64,000 nucleotides of DNA, from assembly GCA_911728435.2 (NCBI GenBank), contig OU452204.1, positions 15,748,001 to 15,812,000 on the forward strand, given 5' to 3'. Below are positions 59,335 through 64,000 of the stretch, one piece after another. Numbering within the stretch: the first letter of the stretch is position 1; each line of letters begins with the position of its first letter. The translations under genes were made by a program, and so were the position numbers. Under the pieces are notes generated by a model. That model worked only from the letters and a program-made list of their open reading frames with translations. It was not told the DNA's origin and did no database searches. Source of the DNA: Apoderus coryli (taxonomy: Eukaryota; Arthropoda; Insecta; Coleoptera; Attelabidae).

Positions 59335-60128
59335 CCATGACAGGATATAGTGAACGCATTTGCCGGATACTTTGAGAGCGTTTTTATTAACTCATCTGCA
59401 TCGGGTGCCCGTGAAAATAATGCTCCGTGAGCGGACATCGTGCATTTGTCCGAGATTACTGAAGCAGAGGTGATGAAGGCTGGCAGGAAGCTCAAGAACA
59501 AGATGACTTCTGGATTTGACTGCTTCCCAGCTTTATTTCTTAAGGACTGTTGGGGGGCTCTTGCTGAGCCTTTGTGTATATTGTATAACTTGTGTCTTCG
59601 TGCTCGCGAGTTTCCAACTGAATGGAAAATTTTTAAAATTGTACCAGTGTTAAAATCTGGAACAAGCTCTCAGATTACAAATTACCGCCGTATTTCAATC
59701 CTCTCAAATTTTTCTAAACTTTTTGAGGCCATTCTACACGAACGAATTTCGCGAGCTGTTCGAGGTCAGATTTCACTATGCCAGCATGGTTTTATGTATC
59801 CAAAATCGACAGTTACTAATCTTTCAATCATCTCGCAAGACATTTCTGAGATCTTGGAATACTGCTTGATAAGCTGGATTCATTTGGATTTACGAAAGAC
59901 CTTCAAGCATTTTTCAAATCATATTGGAGTAACAGGTGTCAATATGTGTCATACAATGGGTACAAATCCTCTTCTGGTGTTCCCCTAGGATCAAATTTAG
60001 GTCCATTACTCTTTTTAATGTTCATTAATGATATAGAAGAGCATCTCACATGTCAAAGATTATTATTTGCTGATGACCTAAAAATATACTCAGTGGTAGC
60101 GGGCATTGGTGATTGCATCAACTTGTAA
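59335..60128 (+). pseudogene. Jockey-like non-LTR reverse transcriptase fragment
   Basis: The + strand reads VMKAGRKLKNKMTSGFDCFP, LCILYNLCLRAREFPTEWK, KIVPVLKSGTSSQITNYRRI, SILSNFSKLFEAILHERIS, CQHGFMYPKSTVTNLSI, SSGVPLGSNLGPLLFLMFI, and LLFADDLKIYS (intact FADD active site). A frameshift near 59940 joins the two main frames (59440-59988 and 59946-60128), and palm block A (LDLRKTFKH) is degenerate. The C-terminal third and 3' UTR are absent. Confidence 0.9.
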
Positions 60129-60433
60129 ACTAATCAGAATTCTTCCAACCGGGTGGAACATTTAACACCCTGTAACTCGAATTCGGGATACCCTGTATAT
60201 CCAGGGAGAATAAAAAATCTAGGGGTAAACTTCTAGGTCCCTGAGGTCAAAATCGGACTCTCTTGTTTAAACAGAAAACTTCTACAGGCAACCAAACATA
60301 TAGGAACAATATAAGGACTTTCTTTGTTCATAATTGATGAAAGATCTGCCGGACGAAATTTTACATATAAGTGTTCTAACATCGTATGAGTGTGTCTGAG
60401 TCTGATATTTAAAAATATTATATTTTGTTACAG
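60129..60433. other. dpr intron end with Tc1/mariner-terminus words
   Basis: ACACCCTGTAAC near 60165 and ATACCCTGTATAT near 60188 are terminus-like words of the CACCCTGTATA type. No element could be delimited. Confidence 0.4.
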
Positions 60434-60602
60434 AGAATAACATATGACTCTCCCAGGGGTGGCGTTTCAGTGATAACAGAAAAAAGTCAATTTACTGTTA
60501 GTCATCTCATAGTGCAAAGAGCACAAGAATCGGATTCCGGCATGTATACCTGTCAACCGACAAATGCTAATCAACGTAGCATCATTGTACATGTCTTAAA
60601 TG
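60434..60602 (+). CDS. dpr: dpr exon: second half of second Ig domain
   Basis: The acceptor TTTTGTTACAG ends at 60433 and the donor GTGAGT starts at 60603. The exon reads RITYDSPRGGVSVITEKSQF, TVSHLIVQRAQESDSGMYTC and QPTNANQRSIIVHVLN, plus one base. YDSPRGGVSVITEK and the PTNAN...VHVLNG end are diagnostic of Dpr Ig2. The cysteine in YTC closes the disulphide with LTC of the previous exon. Confidence 0.97.
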
Positions 60603-61258
60603 GTGAGTTTTTTTTCAAATATCAAATTTGAAGACAAGGAATAGGATCTTGCAATCGCTAATAGTTAACTGTAACAATGTTGCGTTTCATGAACATTTTG
60701 TGTTTCCGCTATTTGTTTTTCCTGATTCACTAAGAAACAACCAAAAAGCTGATACCTTATCAGGCGTTTCGAGTTTTGTTGTCCATCAGTAACTGTCATA
60801 GAGCATATTAAGTACTCAATTCTTCTGAATTCATAAACCAAATTCCTTACAAATACAAAAAAAAACTAAAACAATAGTAAACCCAGACAATAACGGTCCC
60901 TAAATACACGCACAGTTCTGGTCTTCAGGACTTTACAAATCTGTCTGGACTTAGAGTTTCAATACCAAATGAAAAAGTAGAAAAAGAAGTGTTTTATCAC
61001 AGTATAATAAATAATACAGTATTCTGACTTTCCGCTTGCGAGCCGTCCTGCGCATATCGTCGCGCAAGCCGCCATTATGGGTTAAAACGTCACAATAATC
61101 GCATTGACGTAGATAGATACCGTTCACTCCTGTGTTCAATATATAGTTCATTGTCGGCGTGTACGAGATAAACAAATATTGTGTTTGTAATCTAATTCTG
61201 TGTTTTTGGTATAGTGTTCGTGAGAATTAAAAGGATTTTATTTTTATTAACGTATCTT

Positions 61259-61370
61259 ATGATTAATACAATGAACAATCAGGGAGGACATGTGTGTGCT
61301 GCAAAATGTTGTCCCAATAAGCGGTACACTTGCTCTAAACATTTTTTTCGCTTCCCACAGATCCTGTTAG
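61259..61370 (+). pseudogene. THAP-domain first exon, copy 1 (frame-damaged)
   Basis: ATG 61259 opens MINTMNNQGGHVCAAKCCPN, then KRYTCSKHFFRFPQ. This is the start of a THAP C2CH zinc finger (CxxxxC, then FFRFP), a DNA-binding domain used by transcription factors and P-element-like transposases. A GTGAGT donor follows at 61371. Compared with the copy at 63349, the bases after FFRFP appear one base short, so the frame is off before the donor. It lies in dpr intron 4, same strand. Confidence 0.65.
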
Positions 61371-61609
61371 GTGAGTAATAAGTAAAAATAAAGATGAATA
61401 CTAGATAATTTTACGTTTATAACAACTATTTGTATAACCGTGAAATTTATATTACGAAATGGCAGTATCTAATATGTTTTTAAACTAAATGAAAGTAAAA
61501 CATAAACACAAGTTGTCTCGTGGCGAGATAGCATGATAACGCAATCAGCTAGGGGTTATATTACTGACAATATATGTATGGCCCTTGTTTGACTAAAATT
61601 GCAAATAAC

Positions 61610-62095
61610 AGGATTCAGTTGATGCAAAATTCAGGCACACGGCTTGTATGTGGAATTCGTAGGGGTGAAAGAGGCTAGCAATAAGATTAAGGAAATCGGC
61701 TGGTTAAGAATGAAACAACGTCGGATTTTCATTCACTAATTTTGATTAATAAAAATCATCAGATGGAAATAGGCGAAATACTTATATGAAGATTGAAGTT
61801 CCGGGGATCGGTGTATGATGTGAATATTCCTCATAAAACTGTCATTACGCCACCGCTAGACTCAACCTATACGGTTTCAAAATATTACAACGCTCTACCG
61901 TAGAATATAAAAAGTTTACAGGGGTTTTCGTTTAAGAGCGCTGTCTAACACGTAATAGAACAGCGATGTAAAACTATTTTCAGATAGGTTTAAGCTAAAA
62001 TATAAGTTACGTTTAGGTTAAGTTAGGAAGCACTGCTTCAACTCTTATAAAAATGTATTTTTTACTAATAAAGTCTGTATTATTGTTGTGTTTAT
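61610..62095 (+). mobile_element. 3' fragment of a non-LTR retrotransposon
   Basis: The + strand reads IQLMQNSGTRLVCGIRRGER (about 61614-61673), KQRRIFHSLILINK and KLKFRGSVYDVNIPHKTVI, then YYNALP and IKSLQGFSFKSAV (about 61880-61945). This is the region between the RT thumb and the C-terminus, as in other insect LINEs. Stops are frequent. The 3' UTR ends in a (TTA)n tract at 62087-62101. Confidence 0.75.
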
Positions 62096-62521
62096 TATTA
62101 TTATTAAAAATCACCCAATCATGTCAACATTTAACTGATACCACCACTCAAGGCTATAATTATTCTTAGTCAGGACCTGACTTGTAACCCAAAATGGCGG
62201 CGTCTACGTGGAGTCGGAATGCTGTACTTATTAATGCTGTGGTTTTATCTTGTTAAGCATGTTGTTAAGGTCAAAACTGTGCTGTGTCTGGAGGAATTTC
62301 CGAGTGTATGTGGATACCTTTATATTTATACCAGGAACACATATTTACACGAATCCTGAGATAATCTTTTTCTATTGCATTATTTTGAGAATATATTTTT
62401 ACGTACGCTACTGTAGATCCCGATTAATGAAGCACTAAACTGCATTACTGTTTTTCTATACGTAGAGGAGTATGCATCTGTACGCAAAACTTTACTTTTC
62501 TTGTTTTGTTTTTTCCTGCAG

Positions 62522-62622
62522 GTGAACATCCAGCTGCCATGCAACATGGTGGCCAATTGAAGCTGGAGCATCCAATTTTCGTTTGTTTATTAAGTATTTT
62601 TGTAACATTGGCCGAGAGTTAA
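62522..62622 (+). CDS. dpr: dpr last coding exon: C-terminal tail
   Basis: The acceptor TTTTCCTGCAG ends at 62521. The exon completes the split glycine codon, then reads EHPAAMQHGGQLKLEH and the hydrophobic PIFVCLLSIFVTLAES, ending at TAA (62620-62622). GEHPAAMQHG is the conserved Dpr motif after Ig2. The hydrophobic end without a basic cytoplasmic tail fits a GPI-anchor signal, as reported for Dpr proteins, though a short transmembrane anchor is not excluded. Confidence 0.96.
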
Positions 62623-63000
62623 AATTAAAATGAATACAAAACGAAGTAACACTCTCTAAAGCACAATACCTATTCTATATAGATACCTACCTATCTAAAT
62701 GTTTGTTGGTTCAATTTTATTTTTACACATTACACGGACTTTGGTTTTTATTTTTTTAATTAAATTGAAATATTTGATGGATGATTGTTGATTAGTTTTA
62801 TTAATATTGTTAAAATAGATTAATTAACTAATGGGTTGTATGTGAATTATATAGTAGTTTACTTTTGAAAGCATATTAAAATCAAAAAATTTATTATATA
62901 CACATATTATTGTAAAAAAGATGTATTTGCTTTTGTTATCACGAATTGTTTTGTAAAAATGTTATATTTACATTAATAAATTACTAAGAGTACATTTGTA
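62623..63000 (+). other. dpr: Putative dpr 3' UTR with poly(A) signal
   Basis: AT-rich sequence after the stop. AATAAA at 62975-62980 is a candidate poly(A) signal. Whether the transcript ends here cannot be told from sequence alone. Confidence 0.5.
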
Positions 63001-63348
63001 TTCTATTTATATAATTATTCAGCATTTTCCTTAAATGTTTCCATGTTATCGCTTCACTACTGCTCAAGTATGCTGGCCCAGGACACAGTATATTTAAAAT
63101 AGACAGTAAAACCATAGAATAAATAAACAGAGAATGTGATCTTGCTGGTGGGGCAAGAGATTGCGCATATTATTGCGCACTGAAAATCGCCATGTTTTCT
63201 TATACACTCATTGTCGTCGGGATATGTTATTTGTGCTTTGCCATTTCAAGTGATTTGTTTTCCAGTGCCGTAGTATTCTGTGTGTTATATAGTTATATTG
63301 TGTGTTTTTGTTTTATAAACTTTTGAGAGTGATATTGTTTATTTTGAA
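63001..63348. other. Intergenic DNA upstream of the THAP exon
   Basis: It contains TTGCGCATATTATTGCGCAC near 63162 and ATCGCCATG near 63188. Related words (CTGCGCATATCGTCGCGCA and GCCGCCAT) lie at about the same distance before the other THAP exon (near 61047-61075). The two upstream regions therefore share ancestry. Confidence 0.5.
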
Positions 63349-63452
63349 ATGCAAAAAAGCAGAGGCGGAATAATTTGTGCTGCGAAGAATTGCAGGAACA
63401 AATGTTATAACTGCAATTTATCATTCTTTAGTTTCCCGATGGATAGTAAAAG
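63349..63452 (+). CDS. THAP-domain first exon, copy 2
   Basis: ATG 63349 opens MQKSRGGIICAAKNCRNKCY, then NCNLSFFSFPMDSKR, and the donor GTAAGA starts at 63453 (phase 2). C-A-A-K-N-C is the first zinc-binding pair of a THAP finger and FFSFP its conserved hydrophobic block. The second pair (C-x2-H) would be in the next exon, beyond or near the window end. It could be a host THAP gene or a P-element-like transposon. A damaged sister copy 2.1 kb upstream favours a mobile origin. Confidence 0.65.
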
Positions 63453-64000
63453 GTAAGATATTTATGTAGTATTTGAATTAGATTAAAATAATATCACATA
63501 ATTACATTAAATCAAATTACCAATTGTTATTTTGAAAAACAAATATTTCTAAACAAACTGTTTAAAAGATTGAGCTTACTTGCCCAAAAAAATCACACAA
63601 ATTTTTTAAAAAACATGAATAACTTCGCTTAATTCCGCAGCACAATGGCCCTTATCTGTTATAACTTGGTTCAGTCTATTTGCCCATAAAAGTCCAATAC
63701 ATCTTAAGCATTCTAAAAAGAGACCTCAAAAATCTTACTAGATGAGTGCAAAAATTCTATTAAATTCTGACAGTGTTTATTAAATTTGAATTACATATTT
63801 TAACTATTATAGATATTAGCAGTAATGTAAATTCACGTCTTAGGTTTTATTGCCCATTTATTGGGGGTGATTTTAGCATGATTTGTAGGTATATAATGGG
63901 AAATTCCCAACATTTGTGCTTGCGTTGTTTTTCTGAAGGCCATAAAATATAATACATTCTTCCGTAATTGTTTCGTTAGGTTTATAATATTTTCATTTTG
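63453..64000. other. Probable intron of the THAP gene, nothing else seen
   Basis: AT-rich, without a recognisable next exon before the window ends. Confidence 0.45.

Overview
The window is nuclear DNA of an insect: AT-rich, intron-bearing and packed with decayed transposons. A beetle is possible, but nothing here fixes the order. The only clearly intact host gene is on the + strand: the 3' part of a dpr (defective proboscis extension response) gene, a two-Ig-domain neuronal cell-surface protein. Its five in-window exons lie at 39770-39957, 42010-42220, 53265-53392, 60434-60602 and 62522-62622. All introns are GT-AG and the reading frame runs through to a stop at 62620-62622. The 5' exon(s) with the signal peptide were not found here. 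No rRNA, tRNA or CRISPR array was seen.

Left part (1-20 kb): a tandem array of small hairpins that covary (1.9-2.1 kb) and a second array (2.1-2.5 kb); relics of non-LTR retrotransposons (3.1-4.2, 6.6, 8.6-10.4, 13.1-14.3 and 15.2 kb); and three copies of one DD34D mariner family (7.3-7.8, 12.3-14.7 and 16.0-18.4 kb). The third mariner shows a clean nesting order. A Tc1-like repeat was hit by the mariner at a TA, and the mariner was later hit by an LTR retroelement that left a 1,146-bp solo LTR with a CAGT duplication. The paralogous repeat at 5.96-6.49 kb shows the unoccupied site.

Middle part (20-39 kb): a large inverted array of about 3 kb made of 170-180-bp higher-order units. At its centre is a pair of head-to-head, hammerhead-ribozyme-like motifs. 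Separate hammerhead-like motifs lie at 24.35, 30.26 and 35.25 kb. Then come a Tc1/mariner-superfamily element with inverted repeats of about 210 bp (26.4-28.0 kb), fold-back elements, an RTE-like fragment, a transposase relic with an exact 97-bp tandem duplication, a complete-ended dead Tc1 element (33.5-35.1 kb), another non-LTR element (36.3-37.8 kb) and a Crypton-type tyrosine-recombinase relic (38.0 kb).

Right part (39.5-64 kb): the dpr exons and introns. The introns hold a DD41D (rosa-like) mariner and its second copy, a Ty3/gypsy Gag relic, an R4/Dong-like non-LTR fragment with a restriction-like endonuclease motif, DDE transposase relics, a second Crypton relic beside a long hairpin, MITEs, a processed pseudogene of an ELAV/Hu RNA-binding protein (56.4-57.3 kb), and two paralogous THAP-domain first exons (61.3 and 63.3 kb).

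The most unusual observations are the hammerhead-like motifs with the giant inverted satellite, the covarying hairpin array, the Crypton hairpin and the paired THAP exons. All readings were made by eye. Element boundaries outside terminal repeats are approximate to tens of bases.
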